This document shows, piece by piece, positions 17,690-27,188 of a stretch of 64,000 nucleotides of DNA (within the stretch, counting starts at the first letter, position 1; every line of letters begins with the position of its first letter). Source of the stretch: Pseudoglutamicibacter albus (GTDB lineage: Bacteria > Actinomycetota > Actinomycetes > Actinomycetales > Micrococcaceae); the NCBI RefSeq assembly GCF_022346425.1, contig NZ_JAKRCW010000008.1, forward strand, positions 1 through 64,000, written 5' to 3'. The translations under genes and the position numbers were made by a program. The notes beneath the pieces were generated by a model. It did no database searches and was not told the DNA's origin. It worked only from the letters and a program-made list of their open reading frames with translations.

Positions 17690-18265
17690 TTATGTGTGCT
17701 CCTGGGGCGCTTCCTCACCCAAGGTGCTCAACCCACGCAGTGCTTCCCAACGGGGATCCACTATCTCGTGGTGGTGTTCCGGCTCGTCTTCGAGTCGAAC
17801 CCCACACTGATCGCACAAACCCATGCAGTCTTCATCGCACAGTGGTTGGAACGGTAGTTCACCAACCACGGCGGTGCGAAGCAGTGGCTCCAGGTCTACT
17901 TTGTCTTCGACGATCACGTGTGTTTCCGTCTCGTCATCCGAATCAAGCTGCTGTTCCGGGTGGAAAAACAGTTCCTGGAAGTGCGCATCGTATGTGTAGG
18001 AAATGGGGTCCAGACAACGGCCACACTCGCCCTTAATCGGCAAGGTTGCTTGCCCGGTCACCAATACACCTTCGTGTACGCCTTCGAACCGTAGTTCCAC
18101 TGGAACGCGCGAGCCGGGCTCTACGCCAATCAGCGGAACTTTCAGGTCTTCAGGCACCGGAAGCGTCTTCTGCTCTTCATGCATCGAACCGACCTTCCGG
18201 GCGATCTCATGCACGTCGAAGACCCAGGCTGATGCTGATGGCGTGTTCAACGCCTCAGTGCTCAT
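17690..18265 (-). CDS. DUF177/YceD family protein
   Basis: A 191-residue member of the YceD family, usually encoded immediately before rpmF; plant and bacterial members are linked to 23S rRNA accumulation. It has the two cysteine clusters expected: ECGRCLDPI at about residue 92 and CDEDCMGLCDQCG near 150, possibly a metal site. The acidic C-terminus (EDEPEHHHEI, DPRWEALRGL) is typical. It is 107 bases before rpmF and follows the tagF-like gene after a hairpin. Function in this organism is not established. Confidence 0.9.
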   Translation of the reverse strand: MSTEALNTPSASAWVFDVHEIARKVGSMHEEQKTLPVPEDLKVPLIGVEPGSRVPVELRFEGVHEGVLVTGQATLPIKGECGRCLDPISYTYDAHFQELFFHPEQQLDSDDETETHVIVEDKVDLEPLLRTAVVGELPFQPLCDEDCMGLCDQCGVRLEDEPEHHHEIVDPRWEALRGLSTLGEEAPQEHT

Positions 18266-18378
18266 CTACCTAACTCCTTCTGTGAGCAGAACACATGCGA
18301 CATTCCATCTTAGCTGATTCACCGTCGCGTCTCCAATCAACTCCAGTTGGCGTGGCGCAACCCACATGCGAACATCCG

Positions 18379-18401
18379 TGAGCACAGGCCTGTTGTGCTC
18401 A
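18379..18401 (-). terminator. hairpin at the end of the tandem TagF gene
   Basis: TGAGCACA (18379-18386) and TGTGCTCA (18394-18401) are perfect 8-bp arms with a 7-base loop; the outer arm contains the TGA stop of the tagF-like gene. It probably separates the wall polymer genes from DUF177-rpmF-rnc. No T-run is seen. The gap 18266-18398 holds nothing else clear. Confidence 0.45.
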
Positions 18402-21400
18402 GTAGAGTTCATCGACGACGCGCTCGGCAGCATGCCCGTCGTCTTGCGGTGCGAAGCGTTCGATGAAGCGGCTGCGTTGGCCTTGGTCGATCCCCTTCTC
18501 GAGGCGCTCATTCACCGTGGCCCACAGCTCCGCTTCATCCTGGACGATCGGGCCTGGAAGGTCTTTCATGTAGTCGAGGTAGAAGCCACGCAGGTTCTGC
18601 TGGTAATCCTCGAGGTCGTAAGCGAAGAAGACGATCGGATACCGCAACACTGCGGCGTCAAAGAACACTGAAGAATAGTCAGTAATCAGGGCATCGGATG
18701 CGAGGAAAAGCTCCTGGATATCCGAATATGAGGAGACGTCCTTGACCCGGTCACGCAAGTGCTCAGGTATCTGGATACGGCTAGCGATGAGGCTGTGCAT
18801 GCGGAGCAGAAGAACCGTGTCATCCGGCATCTGCTGCGCGAATGTCTCCAGATCGAACGGAAGCTGGAAGGCGAGCTTGCCGCGCGCGTTCTTCTGGTTG
18901 TCGCGGAAGGTCGGTGCATACAGGATTGCGCGTTGCTCCCCCAGCCCCAATTGGGCTCGGGTGTGTTCGCGGATGGCAGGCGCCTCGTCTGAGACGAGAA
19001 TGTCGTTACGGGGATAACCAAGCTCAACGATGGGCCCGTTGAAACCAAACGCGGACCGAAACGCGGAACTCGCATACAGGCTCGGTGAAAGTAAGTGGGT
19101 CCACTGCCGTACACCCGCCTGGGCGCGCTCAAGGTATCCCTCGCTCTGCTCCTGCTTTCCAGCGGCATCGAGCTGCATGTGTTTGAGCGGTGTCCCGTGC
19201 CAAGTCTGTACGAAACGCACCTTCGCAGGACGCTTCAGATACGAAGGCGCTGACTGGTTCATGGTCCATATCTGGGCACGGGCCAAGGCGGCGTAGTATT
19301 CAGGGCTCAACCGTTGAACCACTTCCGTGTTCGGGTCGGTGAAAACGTGCGGGCCGCTATAGATCCAGACTTTAGGGCGGGTGTCTCCGCGCCGGAGGAG
19401 CTCTTCATAGATGTATCGCGGCGAGTCCGCATACTGTTTACCCAGCCCAGATTCGAAGACGAGGCTTTCGCGTTTGCCAGGCATAACGGAGGCCGCTTTA
19501 TAGAAAGCCCGCATGGATTTCCAGTACCAGCGGCTACGGCGGAAACGGCGTACCACCAACGGCATCGCGTCTTTCCATGGCGAGCCTGAGCCTACGATGG
19601 TGTGCTCCGGCCCGGTGATGACCGCCTTGAAAACCCGTTCACAGTTACGTGTATCACGGTGCGTCATGAAGCTGCGGCTACGCGCACGCAACTCTTCGGT
19701 CTGTTCGAACCCGGACGCAGCACAGCTGCGAAGCCGCTCTACAACATCGTTGGCGGTGAACTCGATGTAGCCTGGGAGTTCCGCGTCCAAATCAAGGTGG
19801 GAGCCGTTTCGGCCAAGGAAACGCCCCCGGTCGAATTGGAAATAGATCACAGGCCTGCCGAGGAAGCTGAAGTCGAATGCAACCGAGGAATAGTCGGTGA
19901 TCAAGAGCTGAGATTCTTGCATGAGGCACTGAACGTCTTCTTCACCGGGGAAGATCACCGTGACAGGCAGGTCTTCGAAGTGGTGGGCGAAACGCTGCAT
20001 ATTCGTGTGCAGATATAGCTTGACGTCGAGCCCGTTTTCACGAACGACGCGGGCGAAGCCATCGCTGGAGAGCACCTGGTGCCACTGTTGGAAATATTCG
20101 GAGGCGAGGAAGCCTTCCTCGTCACGGATCCAGTCCCGCCACGTCGGCATCACCACAACCTGGCCGCGCCGCGGCTCAACGCTCTCCCCCAACAGGGAAT
20201 CGAAACGTGGAAGGCCAGTGACAACAACCTGGTCGGCCTTGTATCCCAGGTCATTCATCACGATCTCGCGTTCTTTCTCTGAGGAGACAAAGAACTGGTC
20301 CACGTTGAACTGGGGGGCGTTCTTGCCGTACGTGGACGTCATGCGCTTCACTCCGAGCACGCCGTGCTGCAGGAATACCCGGGTTCCACGCAGCCGCGCT
20401 TTGAACGAAGGCGCGTAGGTTGGCATCAGGAAATCGGGGTGGTGCGTTCCAATGAATTTGCTCGCTTGGAGCGCTTTCTCAAAATGGGAATAGGTCCCGC
20501 TCAACACCACGTTGGGCTCGCCGGAGAATTTCTCGATATCCGGCGAATCCTTGTCGATCACGTAGTACGCGTTGATCTGCGGATGCTTGCGCCTGAGCCA
20601 CGTGAAGAAACGGTAGCCGTTGTCTCCTGCTCGCCACGGCTGTTCACCGATGAGCCACACATCGGCTTGCGGATCGACCTTCCGGGTGCCTGTCAGCAAC
20701 GGTTTGACTGATAGCTCGAAGCATTCGATATGGAAAGACAAAGCCTTAGCTTTGAACGTGAAGTATGGGCTCACGCAAGCGATGCGACCCCTACTTTCTA
20801 GGATTCCGCCGCGTGCTGCCACGCGAGACTCGATCGGCACACGCGAGACACGGCGAGTATGCACAACGCCTTCGGTGTCATAGAACTCGACTACCGCATC
20901 GAACGGTTCCGAGTTGCTGAAGCTGTCCCACATGAGGGGGTTGATCGGAACACGCACGTCATACCGGTAGCGTCGACGTCCGAAATCGGTTTGAGTCCAG
21001 CCACGGTCAAGTTCCAAGCGCATACGGGATTCAAAACGCGTACCAGTCTCACGTCCCACCACAACGAATCGCGGCTGCGTCACGTTGCCTTGTGCTGAAG
21101 CAACACGGCCTTTGACATGAATGCCGTTGCTTTGGACGCAAACATCGTCAGCGTAGATCAATGCGTGCAGAGCCGGTGGCGTGTTGACGTCGATGCGCAC
21201 GTTGCCACGCGTTGTGATCAGCGGCGTCACGGTGTGACCGTTGACGTGGCGGCGCGGAAACGCTGAAGCCTCCGTTTTGCTCGCGCGGCCAGCCCATTGA
21301 ATCCACTGCATACCGGCGGTGTGCTCTAGTTCAGTCTCGTGAACTACGTGCTCCCCTAAGACAACGCTGCTGCTGGCGCCGACCGGGCGTTCTTCGCTGG

Positions 21401-21821
21401 GCTCCAGCAACCAGCCAAGCTGCAGCTTCCATCCCTCGTCCTCGCCATCCTCAGGTGTGCTCTCATCACGGTCGATGTCCTCAGTCGCGATCGTGAGGTT
21501 GGATAGAGCGTTGGTGATCACGCGGTAGTCTGCCGTGGCTGTATAGGCATCAGTCCGAGACTCAACCGTTGCCTGCTCAACGTCGAATCGCGCCACGACG
21601 TGCTCCGCTGCTACAGCAACCAGGGCAACCGGCTTTTGCTTGAACCCATAAGCGGTCAGAATCAAGCCGAGGGCATCCGGACTCACAGCTAGGTATTCAC
21701 TACCTGCACGCGGTTTGACGGCACGACGGCGCCGCAGAGCACCGCGGGTGAGGTTCACTGAGCGCATCGCGGAACGAACCACGTTGCTTTTAGCTTTATT
21801 CAGAATGCCCTTGGGGTCCAC
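18399..21821 (-). CDS. CDP-glycerol glycerophosphotransferase with two TagF-like domains
   Basis: An 1140-residue protein expected at the cytosolic membrane face, transferring glycerol phosphate (or another polyol phosphate) from a CDP donor to a teichoic acid chain. About residues 1-330 form a divergent beta-rich N-terminal region. The first glycerophosphotransferase domain is at about 350-720 (QHGVLGVKRM, TGLPRFDSLLG, ITDYSSVAFDFSFLGRPVIYF). A second complete domain is at about 750-1130 (QTWHGTPLKHMQLDA, LGYPRNDILVSD, YAPTFRDN, LITDYSSVFFDAAVL). Both keep the HG and DYSS hallmarks, so both could be active. The GTG start has AAGGA upstream. Two active domains in one chain would suit a polymerase that makes an alternating or two-step linkage. 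Confidence 0.9.
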   Translation of the reverse strand: MDPKGILNKAKSNVVRSAMRSVNLTRGALRRRRAVKPRAGSEYLAVSPDALGLILTAYGFKQKPVALVAVAAEHVVARFDVEQATVESRTDAYTATADYRVITNALSNLTIATEDIDRDESTPEDGEDEGWKLQLGWLLEPSEERPVGASSSVVLGEHVVHETELEHTAGMQWIQWAGRASKTEASAFPRRHVNGHTVTPLITTRGNVRIDVNTPPALHALIYADDVCVQSNGIHVKGRVASAQGNVTQPRFVVVGRETGTRFESRMRLELDRGWTQTDFGRRRYRYDVRVPINPLMWDSFSNSEPFDAVVEFYDTEGVVHTRRVSRVPIESRVAARGGILESRGRIACVSPYFTFKAKALSFHIECFELSVKPLLTGTRKVDPQADVWLIGEQPWRAGDNGYRFFTWLRRKHPQINAYYVIDKDSPDIEKFSGEPNVVLSGTYSHFEKALQASKFIGTHHPDFLMPTYAPSFKARLRGTRVFLQHGVLGVKRMTSTYGKNAPQFNVDQFFVSSEKEREIVMNDLGYKADQVVVTGLPRFDSLLGESVEPRRGQVVVMPTWRDWIRDEEGFLASEYFQQWHQVLSSDGFARVVRENGLDVKLYLHTNMQRFAHHFEDLPVTVIFPGEEDVQCLMQESQLLITDYSSVAFDFSFLGRPVIYFQFDRGRFLGRNGSHLDLDAELPGYIEFTANDVVERLRSCAASGFEQTEELRARSRSFMTHRDTRNCERVFKAVITGPEHTIVGSGSPWKDAMPLVVRRFRRSRWYWKSMRAFYKAASVMPGKRESLVFESGLGKQYADSPRYIYEELLRRGDTRPKVWIYSGPHVFTDPNTEVVQRLSPEYYAALARAQIWTMNQSAPSYLKRPAKVRFVQTWHGTPLKHMQLDAAGKQEQSEGYLERAQAGVRQWTHLLSPSLYASSAFRSAFGFNGPIVELGYPRNDILVSDEAPAIREHTRAQLGLGEQRAILYAPTFRDNQKNARGKLAFQLPFDLETFAQQMPDDTVLLLRMHSLIASRIQIPEHLRDRVKDVSSYSDIQELFLASDALITDYSSVFFDAAVLRYPIVFFAYDLEDYQQNLRGFYLDYMKDLPGPIVQDEAELWATVNERLEKGIDQGQRSRFIERFAPQDDGHAAERVVDELY

Positions 21822-21866
21822 TTGCTGAGAGTTCCTTTACCGTTGCTATGCACAAGCTCCACCGCT

Positions 21867-21872
21867 ATATTA
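21867..21872 (-). promoter_or_regulatory. candidate -10 box upstream of the tandem TagF gene
   Basis: TAATAT on the minus strand about 46 bases before the GTG start, inside a small inverted repeat (CGCTA at 21863-21867, TAGCG at 21871-21875). No clear -35. It suggests the polymerase gene has its own promoter in the 163-base gap after the Stealth gene. Confidence 0.35.
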
Positions 21873-21984
21873 GCGACGGTTTTAACATAGGAGCGCTCGG
21901 CTCGACACATCGCTTGTGTTTTGAGGGGTTGCGCTGCGGTTACGTGCCAGGGTTTCTAGTACCCAAACGCAAGCCGGTTCACAT

Positions 21985-23358
21985 TCAGGTGGTTTCCCAC
22001 GGGCAGGCCCACGGCCACATGGCCTCAAGCGTTTTCCGTAACGCCTTGCTGTTGCCAGCGCTCATGGTTTCAACCTGGTTGAAGCAGTTGACCAAACGTC
22101 CGTAGCCCTGCTCCGCCGAACCATTCTGTGCAGCAGTTCTTTCTCGCAGTAGCCCGCCTAAGCGGCGCACCGCATCGTTCTGCCCCACATCGATGTATGA
22201 ATACGACAACGCTGATGGAACCGCGCGCCCTGTAGCGACCGCATAGCTGAGCAACAGCGAGGAAGCGAAAGAGACATCCGCAGGGTTTCTAAACCGATGC
22301 GAACGCGTTTGTGAAGTATGTTCCCCGATGGCCTCTTCTAGCTCATAGGCGACGCTTCTGAGCTGGGCGTGAGGCACGTGTTTATACCGGCGATCCATGA
22401 TCGTACCTGTCAGTTGCATCAACAATTCGCGGTTCTTACGTGCTGAATCCATGACCGGTAAGTCACCGTGAATGCCCTGTCCGCTCAGTGAAACGCGCAT
22501 CTGACCGACAGGTGTGAAGAAGTCCTCCGGGGTGCTCGGCGCACCCAAGATCACATCGTCGTTGAAGTACAGGTAATGCTCCGATAGTCCTGGGATGCGG
22601 TGCAGGGCTGACTCGATGACGTGCGAGTTGAACGTCGGTAGCACGTTGTGGGGCAGAATCTCACGGTGGTCTACGATGCTCACGCCGGTTCCGCCGGCTT
22701 GCCCGGCAGACTGATCGAGCCACGCCGGAACCTGTTGGTCGGTCACGATAAAGATGTGCCTGATCCACGGGGCATAGGCCGCAATGCCACGCAGGCATGC
22801 CCGCAGCTCGTTGTTATCACTGAAGCGGGCCTCGACGTTCGAACTTTCACGTGCCGATTGCCCCGGCTGAAATGCGCTCTTACGTTGCACCCATTCAGGA
22901 TCAGAACCATCGACCCACGTGATGACCGCATCCACAGGCTCGTTGAAGAACATCGTGCCTGTGACGCCCTGACCAGGCTCGCCCGCGCATATCAACGGTT
23001 GCGCCGCCGGATGAATCGCGCGCCCGTTGCTGGCGATCACCCGCCAAGCGGCTTGAGCTTCCGGCGGGACAAACCGGCGCGGCGCCCGGAGAAGCTTGAG
23101 TCCTGCCGACGGATTCGCAACTGAGAGTTCGTTGCCGCCAACGTCTGGCTTCTCTATCCACAGAACCGCTCTGCCTCGGAAAGTGGAGCGCTCAGTAACC
23201 GGTAAACGGGTAGCTACCTCATCGGAGATACCCTCGGCATAGGAGGCCCACACCCTGCCGGGCGTGAGGCCCATCGATGCGTGGCGCTGCTGCAACCGAC
23301 GCAACGCATAGGCGAAACGGATGGAGAAAAAGGCGTCTTTGACCGGCAACCTACTCAC
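21985..23358 (-). CDS. Stealth family sugar-phosphate transferase
   Basis: A 457-residue member of the Stealth family, which moves hexose-1-phosphate from UDP-sugars to glycans, as in capsule phosphotransferases and the human GlcNAc-1-phosphotransferase. Conserved region 1 is DAVITWVDGSDPEW, region 2 FSDNNELRACLRGIAAYAPWIRHIFIVTDQQ with LPTFNSHVIES, and region 3 YLYFNDDVILG. The frame is open to 23451, but that would overlap the previous gene by 76 bases; GTG at 23358 lies 17 bases after the previous stop with GGGAG upstream, so I prefer it. It suggests a polymer with sugar-1-phosphate units. Confidence 0.88.
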   Translation of the reverse strand: MSRLPVKDAFFSIRFAYALRRLQQRHASMGLTPGRVWASYAEGISDEVATRLPVTERSTFRGRAVLWIEKPDVGGNELSVANPSAGLKLLRAPRRFVPPEAQAAWRVIASNGRAIHPAAQPLICAGEPGQGVTGTMFFNEPVDAVITWVDGSDPEWVQRKSAFQPGQSARESSNVEARFSDNNELRACLRGIAAYAPWIRHIFIVTDQQVPAWLDQSAGQAGGTGVSIVDHREILPHNVLPTFNSHVIESALHRIPGLSEHYLYFNDDVILGAPSTPEDFFTPVGQMRVSLSGQGIHGDLPVMDSARKNRELLMQLTGTIMDRRYKHVPHAQLRSVAYELEEAIGEHTSQTRSHRFRNPADVSFASSLLLSYAVATGRAVPSALSYSYIDVGQNDAVRRLGGLLRERTAAQNGSAEQGYGRLVNCFNQVETMSAGNSKALRKTLEAMWPWACPWETT

Positions 23359-23375
23359 GATCTCTAACGTCTCCC

Positions 23376-24686
23376 TTAGGTGGAGAGTACTGATGCGAGA
23401 CCGAGCGTATCCACGAGCGCTCGGTCCCGAGTGATGAGGATATCCCAGCAAGCATCAACGAAGCGCCTTCGCTGGGCCCCGGGAGTTACATCACCAAAAT
23501 AGTAGGCCGCACATCGGCGCCGTTGGGAGACCGACTCCTCGCGCTCGGCAACTTTCAGAAGCTCACAGATCCCGCCATCGCGCCCACCCGCTTGCCCAGA
23601 AGCTTTGGCCTGACGCGGATCCAATACAACTATCGACTCTAGGATGCCGCCACTGACTCGTTCAGCTTGCTCGTGTTCAGGCGCGATCACCACGGTCGGC
23701 TTGTCAGCCGCCAGCGCATCGAAGGCCATCGCGGAAACATCGAGCACCGCATAGTCAGCTACATCCCATTGCCAGCCAAGGCCCGGCTGGTCATCGACCA
23801 CATGCTCAGCACCAGCCCGATGCAAGGTCTGCCGGATCGCGCGGTCCGCCGCAGCATGCAACGATGAGTTCTTCCCCGTCTGCGGGTGCGGCCGGTAAAT
23901 GAGTCGATACCCGGCATCCACAAGATCCTCGACCACGGCGGAACCGCATGAAACCAGGGAGGAATACGACATCTCAGCCCGGTCGCCCTCCCATGTGGGG
24001 GCATAGAAAACCGTCTTCTTCGCAGTTTCCGGCACACTCGCTGGAGGCGGGTCCGGGAAGTCCATCTGCGGACGCCCCACCTCATATAGGGCAACGCGAT
24101 CCAGCCCCACAAGCCGGGCGGCAAGGCGGTCACGTGCTCCTTGACCCGCGATGAGGGCAGCATCGTAGGCCCTCAACTGGTTCGAGACCATCGACGCTTT
24201 ATCTGATTCGCCATGCCCTACATGCACGTGCGCGGGGATTTGAGCGGCCATCGCCTGAAAACTCAACGTGTTGTTGTTGGCATACAGCGCAACACGCACA
24301 CTCGGCTTGTTGAGGGCCTCGATGACCTCGGCCATCCCCCACGCCAAAACAACGGGCACTTTCGCGATATCGGCGCACTGTTGCATCACGCGTGGATCAC
24401 GAACGATGATCGCAGCACCAGGCACGCCCTGCTCACGCAGATGCTCATCAAGAGCATTGAGTGGCCGCACCCACTGCCGCATCTGATACGTAGTGAGCGG
24501 GCCACCCGCATGAACCAACGCCACTGAATATTCGGCGTCAGTTGAGGAAGCGAATCGCCGCGCCGCTGCCCGCTTAGCAAGCTGGTCGTTGAGGGCTTTC
24601 AGCCCAGCACTGCCCAGCGAAAAGCTCCTACCTGCAATACGCCGCACTTTCAGCACCGCATCGAGCGGCGAAACGCCTCGTGGCAT
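23376..24686 (-). CDS. TagB/TagF-like glycerophosphotransferase
   Basis: A 436-residue single-domain protein of the CDP-glycerol glycerophosphotransferase superfamily. Recognisable blocks are HVHVGHGESDK (about 156-166), YEVGRPQMDF, FYAPTWEGDRAEMSYSS, IYRPHPQTGK and the C-terminal DYAVLDVSAMAFDALAADKPTVVI, which stands where TagF has the DYSS motif. It may add the first glycerol phosphate to the linkage unit (the TagB role) while the large enzyme extends it; this division is inference. Its ATG overlaps the tagD stop (TAATG), and the Stealth gene follows 17 bases on, so the three are one unit. Confidence 0.82.
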   Translation of the reverse strand: MPRGVSPLDAVLKVRRIAGRSFSLGSAGLKALNDQLAKRAAARRFASSTDAEYSVALVHAGGPLTTYQMRQWVRPLNALDEHLREQGVPGAAIIVRDPRVMQQCADIAKVPVVLAWGMAEVIEALNKPSVRVALYANNNTLSFQAMAAQIPAHVHVGHGESDKASMVSNQLRAYDAALIAGQGARDRLAARLVGLDRVALYEVGRPQMDFPDPPPASVPETAKKTVFYAPTWEGDRAEMSYSSLVSCGSAVVEDLVDAGYRLIYRPHPQTGKNSSLHAAADRAIRQTLHRAGAEHVVDDQPGLGWQWDVADYAVLDVSAMAFDALAADKPTVVIAPEHEQAERVSGGILESIVVLDPRQAKASGQAGGRDGGICELLKVAEREESVSQRRRCAAYYFGDVTPGAQRRRFVDACWDILITRDRALVDTLGLASVLST

Positions 24687-25147
24687 TAGCCAAGCTCCTC
24701 AACAATGCGCGAGAGCGTGTCGAGGGATTCCTTGAGTTCGTTGACCTTGCGGGCATCGAAACTCGAAAGAATGCGCTTGAGTTCGGTCGTTGAGATGCCG
24801 TCCGTACGAGGAAGATAGATCACCTCAACGATGTCCTCGAGGTCATCGAACTTACCTTTCCAGTCCTCACCGATCGCGAACGCGTCAACGTTGTGCTTCT
24901 CGATGTCGCTACGCTTCTGGTCCCAGTTCTCTTCCGGGATCGCTTCATCCACGTAACGGATCGAACGGACGATCTCGATCCGCTGTTCGAAAGGAACAAT
25001 CGGCTTCTTACCCTTGATCTGATTGAACTCATCCGTTGAAACACCCACGATGAGGCGGTCGCACTGCTCTTTCAGGCGGCGCAGAATGTTCAGATGCCCG
25101 ATGTGGAAAAGGTCAAACGTCCCATACGTGATGATGGTGCGTGCCAC
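24686..25147 (-). CDS. tagD: glycerol-3-phosphate cytidylyltransferase (TagD/TarD)
   Basis: Makes CDP-glycerol from glycerol 3-phosphate and CTP, the donor for glycerol teichoic acids. It shows GTFDLFHIGHLNILRR with the nucleotidyltransferase HxGH, GVSTDEFNQIKGKK, RYVDEAIPEENWDQK and the C-terminal RTDGISTTELKRIL. 153 residues is slightly longer than B. subtilis TagD because of a C-terminal helix. GTG at 25147 is chosen for the AGGAGG four bases upstream; an ATG at 25168 is possible but places codons on that ribosome site. It starts a three-gene unit. Confidence 0.93.
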   Translation of the reverse strand: MARTIITYGTFDLFHIGHLNILRRLKEQCDRLIVGVSTDEFNQIKGKKPIVPFEQRIEIVRSIRYVDEAIPEENWDQKRSDIEKHNVDAFAIGEDWKGKFDDLEDIVEVIYLPRTDGISTTELKRILSSFDARKVNELKESLDTLSRIVEELG

Positions 25148-25251
25148 AGGTCCTCCTGGTGAAGACATAGAAGAATATGAGAAACGTCCAAACAGAAGGT
25201 GGACGCAGGGTTAACTCGACTCATCATCTCACATCGAACCTGCTGGCTGGC

Positions 25252-26205
25252 TCATATCAGCGGTGGGCGCCCGTAGCGAGCCATCCGTAGATGCGTTGAC
25301 CACTTCAAAGGAGGCCGCGGATGGTGATACCATGGCGAGCCTTCCCAACCGGACTGGAAACCTTCCCAGTATTGCCGCAGGCCCCGGGGGTCCTTCCGCA
25401 TTCTCACGGTTTGCCCCAACGCCCACACCATTGGGTAGATCCATTTGAACGGCGGACGCAAGTTTCTGCGGGCCAGCCACACGCGGTTACGTGCATTCAG
25501 GCGATAGAACTCTTTATGCCGGCGGGCATCAACCACTGGGTGGCCCACACGCATGTCACCCGCATACCAGACCCGGTGACCGGTGTCCCAGATACGCCAC
25601 GCAAGTTCGATGCCTTCGTGCGCGTACCAGAAGCCACCGGCCCACCCGCCGGTTTCGTCGAAGAGGTGCCGAGGCATAACCAGGCAGGTCTCCCCTACGT
25701 GGAACACGTTGCTGGAAACGTCTGGAGTGCGTTTCCAGATACGCGGCGTCCAGCGGCGGGGCGACTGGCCTGGTTTAGCAGGGTCCACGATCTGCGGTTG
25801 TAAAAGGCCCATGGACGGGTGTTGGCGGAAACGCTCAACCGCCTCCGCTATGAAGTCGTTATCCAACAGCCAGGAGTCATCATCCAAGAACATGAGATAC
25901 TCCCCATGCACGTGCTCAACCCCAGCATTCCGGCCAGCCGGGATACCAAGGTTCTCTTCGAGCTTGACGCCCTTGACCCCATCAGGCAGCCCCACTGGCT
26001 GCCAGCCGTTGCCGACCACCGCGATGTTGACGTTGACGTTCTTCTGGCGCCGCAACGAACGCAACGCACGAGCCAGCTCGACAGGCCGCTGGCCCATCGT
26101 GAGCACTACAACACCGACTGTGGGTGTGCCTTCAACCATGAGGTGCGGTTGACGGCGGCCAGCTGAGCGTAGCTTCCCGATCCGACGTTTGAGGGATGAG
26201 AACAT
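25252..26205 (-). CDS. family 2 glycosyltransferase
   Basis: A 317-residue GT-A enzyme. Conserved parts are VGVVVLTMGQRPVELARALRSL (nucleotide-binding start), ENLGIPAGRNAGVEHVHGEYLMFLDDDSWL (DxD at about 108-110) and the acceptor region GGWAGGFWYAHEGIELAWRIWDTGHRVWY. It resembles rhamnosyl- and galactofuranosyl-transferase-like GT2 proteins, but donor and acceptor cannot be given. Its ATG overlaps the stop of the CDP-alcohol phosphatidyltransferase gene by one base, so it is the last gene of the five-gene tagGH-headed unit. Confidence 0.9.
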   Translation of the reverse strand: MFSSLKRRIGKLRSAGRRQPHLMVEGTPTVGVVVLTMGQRPVELARALRSLRRQKNVNVNIAVVGNGWQPVGLPDGVKGVKLEENLGIPAGRNAGVEHVHGEYLMFLDDDSWLLDNDFIAEAVERFRQHPSMGLLQPQIVDPAKPGQSPRRWTPRIWKRTPDVSSNVFHVGETCLVMPRHLFDETGGWAGGFWYAHEGIELAWRIWDTGHRVWYAGDMRVGHPVVDARRHKEFYRLNARNRVWLARRNLRPPFKWIYPMVWALGQTVRMRKDPRGLRQYWEGFQSGWEGSPWYHHPRPPLKWSTHLRMARYGRPPLI

Positions 26206-27188
26206 CAGTTCTCACCGCTTGTACGCACAGACGCATCAGTAGCATCCGTGAGCTCTACAGGTTGTGCTTGAACGTCCTCGGGGCGCTTATACTCCCAGCC
26301 GGTCGATAGCGGCGCTAGGCGCGCAGAGAACACCTGGGCACAGAAATGTCCCACGTTCACACCCACTGTGGCAACGAGCAAGACCCACATGACCCACGAT
26401 TCGGCAACAACCGGCTGGCCAATCACCGCAGAGACAATCGAGGCCGCAAAGAAGATGAGGCTCAACTCAACCGCGTGAAGCATGCGGTGGAACGGAACAA
26501 ACCGCGCCATGCTGCGCAAGCGTCCAATCAGTGAAGCCGGCGGCATCGCTCGGGCCTCTGAGGTGTCCGGGAGCTTCTCAACACCGGCGAACGCGCGCGA
26601 GGCATGCATCATGATCGACTGCGAGCGGTTCATCAACAGCAAGACACCCAACGTTGCCCCGGCCCAGGCCGCAGCCCATCCGGCCGCGGTGAACGCACCC
26701 GGGGAGATCCCCATCGCAACCCGTACGCCCACCCCGACAGCAACGGCCGCCTCAGTTGAGTGGTGCGCAACCATATCGATGAAGATGCCTTTAGGTCCAC
26801 GGACGCCGCGCCAGCGCGCCACTTCCCCATCACAGCAGTCGAGGTAGAGCTGAACCTGCGAGAGCACCACTGCGATCAACGGGCCCCAGATACCCGGGAT
26901 CAGCATTGCGGCCCCCATGAACCAGCCCGTGATCATCATGAGCGTGGTGACCTGGTTCGCGGTGATCCTGGTCTTGACGAGCACACGCGTGAAATAGATC
27001 GAGATGTGGCGGAGATACAGCTCAGCGGTCCAGTGTTCTGCGTTCTTGCGCGCCCGCACATGCGGAGGCTGGCACACGGCACGCAGTTGGGCGAGCGTGG
27101 GGTTCGCCGGCCGGATCAACCCGTCCGGACCAACCGGGACGGTGCCGTCAGCAGAAACCTGCAGATTCGATGGAAAATTGTGGGTCAT
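26205..27188 (-). CDS. CDP-alcohol phosphatidyltransferase family protein with altered final motif residue
   Basis: A 327-residue membrane protein with about six hydrophobic helices. The family motif Dx2DGx2ARx8Gx3Dx3D reads D117, D120-G121, A124-R125, G134, D138 and then H142 in place of the last aspartate. Family members displace CMP from a CDP-linked donor by an alcohol; the last aspartate is usually the proposed base. In this cluster the donor might be CDP-glycerol from TagD or a CDP-lipid, and the product might be a membrane acceptor for the wall polymer; this is inference. Coupled by overlap to both neighbouring glycosyltransferase genes. Confidence 0.87.
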   Translation of the reverse strand: MTHNFPSNLQVSADGTVPVGPDGLIRPANPTLAQLRAVCQPPHVRARKNAEHWTAELYLRHISIYFTRVLVKTRITANQVTTLMMITGWFMGAAMLIPGIWGPLIAVVLSQVQLYLDCCDGEVARWRGVRGPKGIFIDMVAHHSTEAAVAVGVGVRVAMGISPGAFTAAGWAAAWAGATLGVLLLMNRSQSIMMHASRAFAGVEKLPDTSEARAMPPASLIGRLRSMARFVPFHRMLHAVELSLIFFAASIVSAVIGQPVVAESWVMWVLLVATVGVNVGHFCAQVFSARLAPLSTGWEYKRPEDVQAQPVELTDATDASVRTSGEN

